From NCBI RefSeq assembly GCF_008119785.1, contig NZ_VSFA01000063.1, positions 1 through 40,881 of the forward strand: a stretch of DNA of 40,881 nucleotides, in the 5' to 3' direction. Below, in pieces: positions 25,619 through 33,200 of the stretch; the stretch's first letter is position 1, and the number at the start of each line of letters is the position of its first letter. The position numbers and the translations under genes are program-made. The notes beneath the pieces were generated by a model that had not been told where the DNA came from, did not search any database, and was given only the letters and a program-made list of their open reading frames with translations. The DNA is from Micromonospora sp. MP36 (GTDB taxonomy: Bacteria > Actinomycetota > Actinomycetes > Mycobacteriales > Micromonosporaceae).

Positions 25619-26260
25619 TCAGGGGGTCAGCCGTTCCAGGTCCCATCTCCCGTCGTCGCGGCGCTGGTAGCGCAGCCGGTCGGGCACCCCGTCGACGCGG
25701 CCCTGCCAGAACTCCATCCGGCGCGGGAGCAGGCGGTAGCCGCCCCAGTCCCGCCCGCGCGGCACCTCCTGGCCGGCGTAGCGGCGTTCCAGCGCGGCGA
25801 TCCGCTCGCGGACGACCTCCGGGCCGTCGACCGTCGCCGACTGGTCGGAGGCGCGGGCCAGTAGCTGGACCGGGCGTGGCAGCCGGCCGAAGAAGCTGTC
25901 GGCGGCCACCTCGTCGAGGTGCTCGGTGTCGCCCTCGACGCGGACCTGCCGGTCGGCCTCGAGCCAGCCGAAGCAGAGCGCGGCCCGGGGGTTGACGGTC
26001 AGTTCCAGCCCTTTGCGGCTGTCGTAGCGGGTGAGGAAGACGAAGCCGTGGTCGACCCGGACCACGTCGACCAGTCGGGCGGCGGGCTGGCCGTCGGGGG
26101 CGACCGTGGCGAGCACGGCCGCGGCGGGGTCGTACGGGTTCGTGGCTGCCCACTCGGCCTGCCACCGGCGGAACTGCGCGACCGGGTCCGGGTCGGCCTG
26201 GCTCGGGGCGAGACCGTCGCGGCGGTACCGGGCCCGCGTCTTGGCGAGGTCGTTGGTCAT
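25619..26260 (-). CDS. PdxH-fold flavoprotein with altered substrate site
   Basis: The product has 213 residues and covers the full pyridoxamine-phosphate-oxidase fold. The N-terminal split barrel has Asn-Pro-Tyr-Asp-Pro-Ala near 36, Thr-Arg-Tyr-Asp-Ser-Arg-Lys-Gly near 75 (FMN phosphate site) and Asn-Pro-Arg-Ala-Ala-Leu near 87. The C-terminal domain has Arg-Met-Glu-Phe-Trp-Gln-Gly near 180. In true PdxH proteins an Arg-Leu-His-Asp-Arg sequence follows and binds the pyridoxal ring and phosphate; here it reads Gly-Val-Pro-Asp-Arg, so both Arg and His are lost. It is therefore probably not a vitamin B6 enzyme but a flavin oxidase adapted to the pathway, as PhzG is in phenazine synthesis. GGAGG precedes the ATG at 26260. 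It is the first gene of the operon, 38 bases ahead of the ligase. Confidence 0.88.
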   Translation of the reverse strand: MTNDLAKTRARYRRDGLAPSQADPDPVAQFRRWQAEWAATNPYDPAAAVLATVAPDGQPAARLVDVVRVDHGFVFLTRYDSRKGLELTVNPRAALCFGWLEADRQVRVEGDTEHLDEVAADSFFGRLPRPVQLLARASDQSATVDGPEVVRERIAALERRYAGQEVPRGRDWGGYRLLPRRMEFWQGRVDGVPDRLRYQRRDDGRWDLERLTP

Positions 26261-26296
26261 CCGTCCCTCCAGTCTGGATTGCACGCTTCGCGTCAT

Positions 26297-26325
26297 TTGA
26301 TTAATCTATGGGCATATGTTAGCTT
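26297..26325 (+). promoter_or_regulatory. Divergent promoter region with a 20-bp dyad
   Basis: This AT-rich island lies between the divergent flavoprotein and methyltransferase genes. For the + strand, TTGATT (26297-26302) and TAGCTT (26320-26325) are 17 bases apart and fit -35 and -10 boxes. Between and over them, 26302-26321 is a hyphenated dyad, TAA-N2-TAT-N4-ATA-N2-TTA, a possible operator. It does not match the iron box (TTAGG...CCTAA) or the Zur box well. Confidence 0.45.
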
Positions 26326-26374
26326 CTGCTGTTGTTCAATCCGGCACTGTCTCCCATCGAAGGGATGCCATCCG

Positions 26375-27055
26375 ATGAGCACCTCCACCCTCGCCGCGGC
26401 GAGCCTCGTCGAGCGGCACCGCGCGGTCGACTCGCCCACTACGTTCCGGCTGCTGGACCTGGAGTGGGACCTGCTGCCCGGGGTCTTCGCCCCGCACCTG
26501 ACCCAGTCCGCCGCCCTCTACGCCGAGTGGGTGCCCTACCCGGTCGGCGGCTCCTTCTGCGAGATCGGCAGCGGCACCGGCTACCTGTCGGTGCTGGCCG
26601 CCCGGCACGGCTGCGCCTCCGTGGTGGCGACCGATCTCAGCCCGGTGGCGGTCGACAACACCCGGCGCAACGCGGCCCGGCACGGCGTGGCTGACCGGGT
26701 CACCGTCTACCAGGGCGACCTCTTCGCGCCCATCCCGGCCGGCGAGCACTTCGACGTCATCTTCTGGAACTCCAACTTCGTCGACACGGACGAACCGGCC
26801 CCCGACGGCGATCACCTGCATCGGGCCCTGTTCGACCCGGGCTACCGGGCGCACGAGGGCTACCTCGCCGGGGCCCGGGAGCGCCTGCACCCGGGCGGCC
26901 AGCTGCTGCTCGGCTTCACCGACCTGGGCAACGCCGACCGGCTGGCCGAGCTGGCCGACCGGCACGGCTGGCGGGTACGCGTGCAGCGGGCCGTGCGCTG
27001 CGCCGCACCGCAGGGTGACCTGCACTACCAACTCCTCCGCCTCGAATCCGACTGA
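26375..27055 (+). CDS. SAM-dependent methyltransferase (PrmC-like fold)
   Basis: The product has 226 residues. The SAM motif I, Cys-Glu-Ile-Gly-Ser-Gly-Thr-Gly-Tyr, is near residue 64, the acidic residue of motif II follows in Ala-Thr-Asp-Leu-Ser near 86, and a Gly-Asp motif near 114. The PrmC-type Asn-Pro-Pro-Tyr position reads Asn-Ser-Asn-Phe (Phe-Trp-Asn-Ser-Asn-Phe-Val-Asp near 132), so it is not a normal glutamine methyltransferase and may act on a small molecule. GAAGGGA precedes the ATG at 26375. It diverges from the flavoprotein operon and converges on the thioesterase gene, inside the cluster, so O- or N-methylation of the product is the likely role; the atom is not known. Confidence 0.82.
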   Translation: MSTSTLAAASLVERHRAVDSPTTFRLLDLEWDLLPGVFAPHLTQSAALYAEWVPYPVGGSFCEIGSGTGYLSVLAARHGCASVVATDLSPVAVDNTRRNAARHGVADRVTVYQGDLFAPIPAGEHFDVIFWNSNFVDTDEPAPDGDHLHRALFDPGYRAHEGYLAGARERLHPGGQLLLGFTDLGNADRLAELADRHGWRVRVQRAVRCAAPQGDLHYQLLRLESD

Positions 27056-27064
27056 CGGCCCCTA

Positions 27065-27102
27065 GCGCCGGCCGCCTCGGTGTGCTGCCCGGCGGCCGGC
27101 GC
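27065..27102. terminator. Bidirectional hairpin between methyltransferase and thioesterase genes
   Basis: GCGCCGGCCGCC (27065-27076) and its reverse complement (27091-27102) form a perfect 12-bp stem with a 14-base loop between two converging genes. Confidence 0.65.
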
Positions 27103-27122
27103 CGGCACGGCACCGGCGCTCG

Positions 27123-27905
27123 TCACGGCGTCGACGGCCAGCCGGCCGAGACGCTCGCCGCGTGCCCCAGCAACCGCAGCATGTCGCCGACCACCGCCGG
27201 GCCGGCGTCGCGCAGGTAGAAGTGGTCGCCCGGGAACACCCGGCTGTCGAAGCGGCCGGTGGTGACGTCGGCCCAGGCGCGCATCTCCTCGTCGCTGGCC
27301 TCGGTGTCGTCGGCCGCGCTGAACCCGGCCACGGCACAACCCAGCGTGGGCAGCGGGTCGGACGGCCAGTAGTTCTCGATCAGCCGGTAGTCGGCGCGCA
27401 GGCTGGGCAGCACCAGTTCCCGCAGCGCCGGGTCGTCCAGCACCGTCCCGGCGGTGCCGCCGAGGCGGCGCAGGTCCGCCAGGATCGCCTCGTCCCCGCC
27501 CACGTGGACCGTCTCCACCCGCTGCCGGTGCGGCGCCGGCCGGCCCGACACCACGAGCAACTCCGGCCGCCGCCCGGCCCGCTCCAGCCGCTGCGCCACC
27601 TCGTACGCCAGCGCCGCACCCATGCTGTGTCCGAAAAGGATCAGCCCGGCGTTCGACAGCGGGACGAGCGCCTCGGCGGCCGCGTCGGCCAGCTCGCCCA
27701 GCGTCTGCGGGATCGGGTCGCCGAGCCGGTCCTCCCGGCCCGGGTACTGCGCCGCGTACAGCTCGGCGGACGCGGGCAGGGCGGCGTTCCAGCGGCGGAA
27801 GAAGGCAGCTGTGCCACCGGCGTGCGGGAAGCAGACCAGCCGGAATCCCGGCAACGGACGCGGGTCGAAACACCGCAGCAGCCCACCGGGGCCGTACTGC
27901 TTCAT
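27123..27905 (-). CDS. Type II (editing) thioesterase
   Basis: The product has 260 residues, the usual length for free thioesterases that clear wrongly loaded carrier domains of NRPS and PKS lines. It has Phe-Pro-His-Ala-Gly-Gly near 26, the nucleophile elbow Gly-His-Ser-Met-Gly-Ala near 95, an Asp in Ala-Asp-Asp-Thr-Glu near 205 and the catalytic His in Pro-Gly-Asp-His-Phe-Tyr-Leu near 235. The ATG at 27905 overlaps the stop of the preceding reductase gene (ATGA) and has AGGAGGT upstream. It ends the five-gene NRPS operon. Its sequence order resembles the coelibactin locus of Streptomyces as I recall it. Confidence 0.92.
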   Translation of the reverse strand: MKQYGPGGLLRCFDPRPLPGFRLVCFPHAGGTAAFFRRWNAALPASAELYAAQYPGREDRLGDPIPQTLGELADAAAEALVPLSNAGLILFGHSMGAALAYEVAQRLERAGRRPELLVVSGRPAPHRQRVETVHVGGDEAILADLRRLGGTAGTVLDDPALRELVLPSLRADYRLIENYWPSDPLPTLGCAVAGFSAADDTEASDEEMRAWADVTTGRFDSRVFPGDHFYLRDAGPAVVGDMLRLLGHAASVSAGWPSTP

Positions 27906-29053
27906 GCGGAGACCTCCTGTCGTTCGGCCAACTGGGTGAGGGCGAGCGGGCGCGGCTCGGGGCGTTCCCGCAGCTCGGGCGGGCCAAGCCGGCGGGTCAC
28001 CTCTTGCCAGAGCCGGCAGACGCCGAGGTGGTACTGGCCCTCGGCCTGCCCGTCTCGCTCGCCGGCGGCGACCCGGACCAGCTCGTCCAGCGCCCGCGCC
28101 ACCGCCTGCGGCCAGAGGCCGCCGACGATCTCGCGGTAGCTCTCGGCGACCGCCGGGCCGAGCGGCGCGGTGCTCGGCAGGTCCAGGTAGTCCTCGGGCG
28201 CGGCGGCCAGGTCGACCAGGCTGGCGGCGGATCGGGGCAGGTGCGCCCGTGGCGACCAGAGCACCGGCCCGTGCGTACCGGTCAGGGTCAGCAGGCCGCC
28301 GGGGAAGCCCACCGTCACCCGGTGCAGCAGGTGGGCGTGGTTGTCCGGGTCGGCGGGGTCGAGCTGGTTCTGCACCCGCAGGGTCACCGGCACCCCGCCG
28401 ACCACGCCGTCCAGGCTGCGGTACGGCACGTCCACCTCGGACATCCGGCGCACCGCCTCGGGCAGCGCCACCGGGTCGGCGAACCCGGCCGGGCGCAGCC
28501 GGCCGACCACCCGGCCGACGATGTCCAGCAGGCTGAAGGTGACCTGGATGCCGGCCATCGCGTCGACGAACAGGGGACGCTGGCCGGCGGCCACCAGCCG
28601 GGCCGCCGCGTCGAGGAACCGGCGCACCGGCGCCACGTGCGGGTAGTGGGTGTTGAGCTGGTACGCCACCCCGGCCCGCCGGGCCTGGCGCAGGCAGCGA
28701 GCCAGCTCGTCGGGGTGCACGGGATGTTCCTGGAGCACGTGCACACCCCGGTCGAGCAGCGCCTCGGCCAGCTGCGCCCCGGGGCCGCCGTTGATCGCCG
28801 TGCCGACCACCACGCAGGCGATGTCGACGCCGTCGGGCAGGTCGTCGACGCCGGTCAGCAGCGGCACCCGGTAGTGCTCGGCGACGGCGCGGGACCGTTC
28901 GCCGCCCCGGGCCAGCACCCCGGCCAGCTCGTAGCGGTCGGCGGCCTGGGCGATCCCGGCCAGGTAGATCCGGCCGAACCTGCTGCCGGCCACCACCACC
29001 CGCCACCGGTCCCCGCCGCCGCGCGGCCCGGCCGGCCGCGTCGTCACGCTCAC
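27902..29053 (-). CDS. Thiazolinyl imide reductase
   Basis: The product has 383 residues of the Gfo/Idh/MocA-like PchG/Irp3 group. The nucleotide-binding start is Val-Val-Val-Ala-Gly-Ser-Arg-Phe-Gly-Arg-Ile-Tyr near 19, and a typical Leu-Gln-Glu-His-Pro-Val-His-Pro-Asp-Glu motif is near 106. Those enzymes reduce a carrier-bound thiazoline C=N to a thiazolidine using NADPH. In pyochelin and yersiniabactin this occurs on one defined ring, so the final product probably contains at least one thiazolidine. The GTG start overlaps the upstream stop (GTGA). It follows another reductase gene, so two reductions or a reduction plus an isomerisation may occur. Confidence 0.92.
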   Translation of the reverse strand: MSVTTRPAGPRGGGDRWRVVVAGSRFGRIYLAGIAQAADRYELAGVLARGGERSRAVAEHYRVPLLTGVDDLPDGVDIACVVVGTAINGGPGAQLAEALLDRGVHVLQEHPVHPDELARCLRQARRAGVAYQLNTHYPHVAPVRRFLDAAARLVAAGQRPLFVDAMAGIQVTFSLLDIVGRVVGRLRPAGFADPVALPEAVRRMSEVDVPYRSLDGVVGGVPVTLRVQNQLDPADPDNHAHLLHRVTVGFPGGLLTLTGTHGPVLWSPRAHLPRSAASLVDLAAAPEDYLDLPSTAPLGPAVAESYREIVGGLWPQAVARALDELVRVAAGERDGQAEGQYHLGVCRLWQEVTRRLGPPELRERPEPRPLALTQLAERQEVSA

Positions 29054-30279
29054 AGCACCCCCTCCTCCACCTCGGCCGCCGCGGCGACCGCCACGTCGGA
29101 CACGTCCACCGACAGCAGCGCGCCCCAGTCCCCCAGGCGGCGCACCGTGCGCTCGGGCGGCAGCACCGCGTCCGCGCGGTGCCGGCCGGGCGGCAGCTCG
29201 CCGTCGGCGACGGCGAGCGCCGCCAGCGCCGCGACCGCGCCGCTGAGCAGGTACGCGTCCGGGGCGCGGGCGACCAGCGTCCGGGTCAGCGGCCCGGCGT
29301 CAGTCACCCCGGTCAGCTCCAGCACGAACAGCTGGTACGAGCGCAGCCCGGCGGCGTCCAGCTCGGCGGCGTGGCAGAGCTGCCGGGCTGCCTCGCCGGG
29401 CTCGACGCCGGTGCCGGTGCCGTCGCCGGTGCCGGTCCGCAGCCGGCCCAGCAGCGCCAGGGTGTGCTCGCCGTCGAAGACGTTGAACCAGCTCGCCTCG
29501 ACCAGCACCAGGTCCGCGGCGGCGCGGCGCAGCTCCCCGCTCAGGTAGGGGAAGGCGCTGACCAGGCCGGGGAAGAACGGCGCGGGCTCGTCGAGCCGGG
29601 GGGTCAGCGCGCCGGCCACCACCCGGCCGTCGCGCCAGGCGGCCCCGGCGAGGCCGTACCCGTCGGTCAGGCTGGCCAGGTAGTCGGTGGCGGCGGCCGG
29701 GGTGAACCGGTCCCGCCCGCCGGCGTACCCGGTCAGCCGCTCGACCCGGGTGAACGGCGGCCCGGCGAGCAGGCGCGGCAGCAGCCCGGTCAGGCCGGGG
29801 CTCATCCCGGCGGCCAGCACCGCCACCCGCCCTGGGCCGGGCAGCCCGGCCGCCGCCAGCTGCCCGTCGAGCAGGTCGTCCCCGGCCGCGTCGACGTAGT
29901 GGGCCCCGGCCGCGTCGGCGGCGACGGCCACCCGGGGCCCGACCGCCGTGGCCGGACCCGCGCAGTTGACCACGATGCCGCTGCCCGCGCAGGCCCCGGC
30001 CAGCGCGTCGGAGTCGGTCACGTCGGCCACCGCCACCGCCACCGGCATGGCGGCAGGCCCGGCCCCCGGCCCGGGCGCCGGTCCGCTCGCAGGCCCATTC
30101 CCCGTCGCGGCCCCCGGCCCGTATGCCGGCCCGGCCAGTTTCCCGGCCAGCGACCGCAGCGCCGCCTGCCGGCGCCCGACCAGCCGCAGCGGTAGGCCGG
30201 CCCGGTGCAGGAATCCGGCGGCGGCGCGTCCCACCGCGCCGGTGGCGCCGACCACCGTCACCGGTGACCGGCCGCTCAC
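29050..30279 (-). CDS. Saccharopine-dehydrogenase-like reductase
   Basis: The product has 409 residues. The Rossmann motif Val-Val-Gly-Ala-Thr-Gly-Ala-Val-Gly-Arg is at 8-17, and the tail Phe-Thr-Pro-Ala-Ala-Ala-Thr-Asp-Tyr-Leu-Ala-Ser-Leu near 195 resembles members of the saccharopine-dehydrogenase NADP-binding family found in thiazoline siderophore clusters. Its reaction in such clusters is not established. Residues about 48-75 form a Gly/Pro/Ala-rich, low-complexity insert (Gly-Pro and Pro-Gly repeats) in what should be the nucleotide-binding domain, an odd feature. GTG at 30279 overlaps the upstream NRPS stop. It lies between the last NRPS and the imide reductase. Confidence 0.8.
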   Translation of the reverse strand: MSGRSPVTVVGATGAVGRAAAGFLHRAGLPLRLVGRRQAALRSLAGKLAGPAYGPGAATGNGPASGPAPGPGAGPAAMPVAVAVADVTDSDALAGACAGSGIVVNCAGPATAVGPRVAVAADAAGAHYVDAAGDDLLDGQLAAAGLPGPGRVAVLAAGMSPGLTGLLPRLLAGPPFTRVERLTGYAGGRDRFTPAAATDYLASLTDGYGLAGAAWRDGRVVAGALTPRLDEPAPFFPGLVSAFPYLSGELRRAAADLVLVEASWFNVFDGEHTLALLGRLRTGTGDGTGTGVEPGEAARQLCHAAELDAAGLRSYQLFVLELTGVTDAGPLTRTLVARAPDAYLLSGAVAALAALAVADGELPPGRHRADAVLPPERTVRRLGDWGALLSVDVSDVAVAAAAEVEEGVL

Positions 30280-33200
30280 CGGGCCCCCTCGGGGGTCGCC
30301 GCACCGGTCGGGTGGCCCGCGCCGGCTCGGGCCGCCGCGCGCAGCGCCCGCGCCACCGCCGCGGTGTGTGGCTCCCGCAGGCAGTCGAAGTGCTCGCCCG
30401 GGATCTCCCCGACGGTCACCTCGCCCAGGCACAGGTCGCGCCAGGCCGTCTCCGGGGCGTCGGCGAGCAGCGGGCCGTCGCCGGCGGTGGTCCGTAGCAG
30501 GGTCAGATCCCCCAGGTAGGGCTGCGGGTCGAGCGCGCCGAACGCGGCGAGGCTGTGCCGGAAGACCCGGTACTGGGCGCCGACGAAACCCTCCGCGTCG
30601 AGGTCCGGTCGGGTGTGCGTGAGGGCCCGGGCCAGCGCGCCCAGCCGCTCCGGCTGGGGTACCTCGGCCAGCTTGCGGAACGTCGCGGCGACCTCGCGCA
30701 CCCCGTCGTCGTCCAGGGTCGCGGCGTTGCCGTCCAGCCCGGCGATCGCCCCGGCGGGCAGTTCGGCGGTGCCGTCCGGCAGCGCGGCGCGGATCGCCCG
30801 CCGCACGGCGTCGACGTCGGAGGTGAAGCCCAGCCGGGCTGGGTCGACGCCCATGACCCGGGCAAACTCGTACTCCACGAGCAGGTCGTCGGTCACCCGG
30901 ATCGGCAGCGGGTACCCGTCGAGCAGGGTCAGCCCGGCCGGCGGGTGCCCGCTCTCGAGGAGGTTGCGGGCCACCTCGACGGCGAGCGGCCCGCCGCTGC
31001 CGTACCCGATCAGGTGCACCGGCCGGTCGTGCGCGAGCAGCAGGTCGGCGTACCGGGCCGCGAGCTGCTCGACGAGGGTCGCGCGGTCGACCTCTAGGTA
31101 CGCGTCCACCTTGGTCACCGCGAGCCCGAAGGCCGGCCCGGTGCCGGCCAGCTCCCGGGCCAGGGCCACGAACGGGGCCATCGTCCCGGTGGCATCGTGC
31201 ACCAGCACCCACGAAGGCCCGTCCCCGTCGCCGCCGAGCGGGACCAGCGGCGATGCCGGGGTGGCCGGGGCCTCGCCGGTGCTGCCCTGCGGGACCGGCC
31301 GGCGCAGGAACTCGGCCAGCGCGGCGACCGTCGGCTCGCGCAGGATCTGCCGCAGCAGGCTGTCGAAGTAGTAGCGGGACGCCTCGGGCACCCGCTCGCG
31401 CAGCCGGGTGGCGAGCTGGCTGACCAGCAGCGAATCGCCCCCGGACTGGAAGAAGTCCTGGTTACGGCCGACCCGGGGACGCTGCAACAGCTCGGCCCAG
31501 AGCGCGGCGAGCCGCTGCTCCAGCTCGTCGCGCGGCTCGTCGCCGCCGGCGCCGGTGTCGGCCTCCCGCGGCAGCCAGCCGCGCAGGGCCGCCCGGTCGA
31601 TCTTGCCGTTGCCGGTCAACGGCAGCGCGTCCACCTGCTGCACCTGGCTGGGCAGCATGTACTCGGGCAGCCGCTCGGCCAGGTGCCGGCCCAGGTCGTC
31701 GAGGTCGATGCGGCTGCGGTCCCGCTTGAACCGGGCCACGAAGACCGCCTGGCCCAGCGGGGCGAACACGTCGTCCGGTGCCGGCAGGCAGCCGACCAGC
31801 TCGGCGTCGGCGTCGGCGAGCAGCCGCAGCCAGTCCGCCCGGGGCAGGAACGTCTCGGCCCGGCCCCGCCGCTCGTCCTCGAAGTCCGCCTGCGCCTCGA
31901 CGAACTCCATCGAGGACATGATCTGGTAGTTGTCTCGGGTCTGGTCGATGAAGACCAGCCAGCCGCCGGGCCGGAGCAGTTCGCGGAGCCGGTCGAACAG
32001 CCGGGGCAGGTGGCGGGCGTAGTGCAGCGCGTTGTTGCACAGCACCACGTCCAGCGAGTTGGGCGCCAAACCCTGGGCGCGGTAGTCCTGGTTCATGTCG
32101 AACAGCGCGAAGGTGACCCAGTCGTCGCCGGCGAACCGGGCTTGCGCCTCGTTCAGGAAGAACGGCGTGACGTCGGTGAACAGGTACTCCACCGGCAGGC
32201 CGCGCAGGGCCGGGATCACGTCCTGGCTGACCCCGCCCACCCCGGCGCCGATCTCCAGCAGCCGCAGCGGTGCCGGGCCGGCGTGCGCCCGGGCCACCGC
32301 GCGGACCGTCTCCGTCGCGGCGGCGTTGACGTAGCGGTTGATCGCGCTGTCCCGGTAGGCCGAGACCGCGATGTCCAGGCTGCCCTCGGGGAACAGGGCT
32401 CGCAGCGGGTCGATCTCGTCGCGGAGCAGCTCGCCGTGGCGCGCGGCGCTCTCGGCGAAGTACCGGGTCAGCACCGGGGCCTGGTCGACGTCCGCGCCGG
32501 CCGCGCGGACCGCCTGCCACGCCTGCTCGGCCCAGGCCGGGTCGAAGGAGCGGGTGGCGGTGTACCTGTCGCCGTCGCGGGTCAGGTGCCCCTCCGCGGT
32601 CAGCGCAGCCAGCCAGCGCCGCAGCAGCCGGTGGAGCTGCTCGGCGGCGCCGGTCGCGGCGATCACCTCGGCCAGGTCGTGCGCGGCGCCGGGCGTGGTG
32701 AACAGGCCGTGCCGGTGCAGGGTCGCGGCCATCGAGGCCAGGGCGGCGGTGTCCAGCAGGCCGGCGAACTCGACGAAGCGCCGCGGGTCCACCCCGGACC
32801 GGGCCTGCTCCCCGGCGGCCCGGGCGGCGGTGACCACGTCCCGTGCCCACTCGGCGTCGGCCGGGTCCGGGGCGATCCGCTCCGGCTGCACGAAGGCGGC
32901 CAGCCGCCGGTCGGTCAGCCGCTCGCCGACCGCCTCGCACACCGCGTCGGCGACCGCCGGGTGGGCGCGCAGCGCCGTCTCGATCTCGGCCAGCTCGATC
33001 CGGTGTCCCCGGATCTTGACCTGGTTGTCCTCCCGGCCGAGGAACTCCAGCGACCCGTCGGGCCAGTACCGGCCGAGGTCGCCGGTGCGGTAGAGCCGCT
33101 CGCCGGTCACCGGGTGGGTGACGAAACGCTCGGCGGTGCGGGAGGGGTCGCCGAGGTAGCCGAGGGCCAGCCCGGCCCCGCCGATGTACAGCTCACCGGG

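Noticed and set aside
26297..26325. Iron-box or Zur-box reading of the divergent promoter
   Set aside because: Neither consensus is met at more than a few positions, so only a generic dyad is reported.
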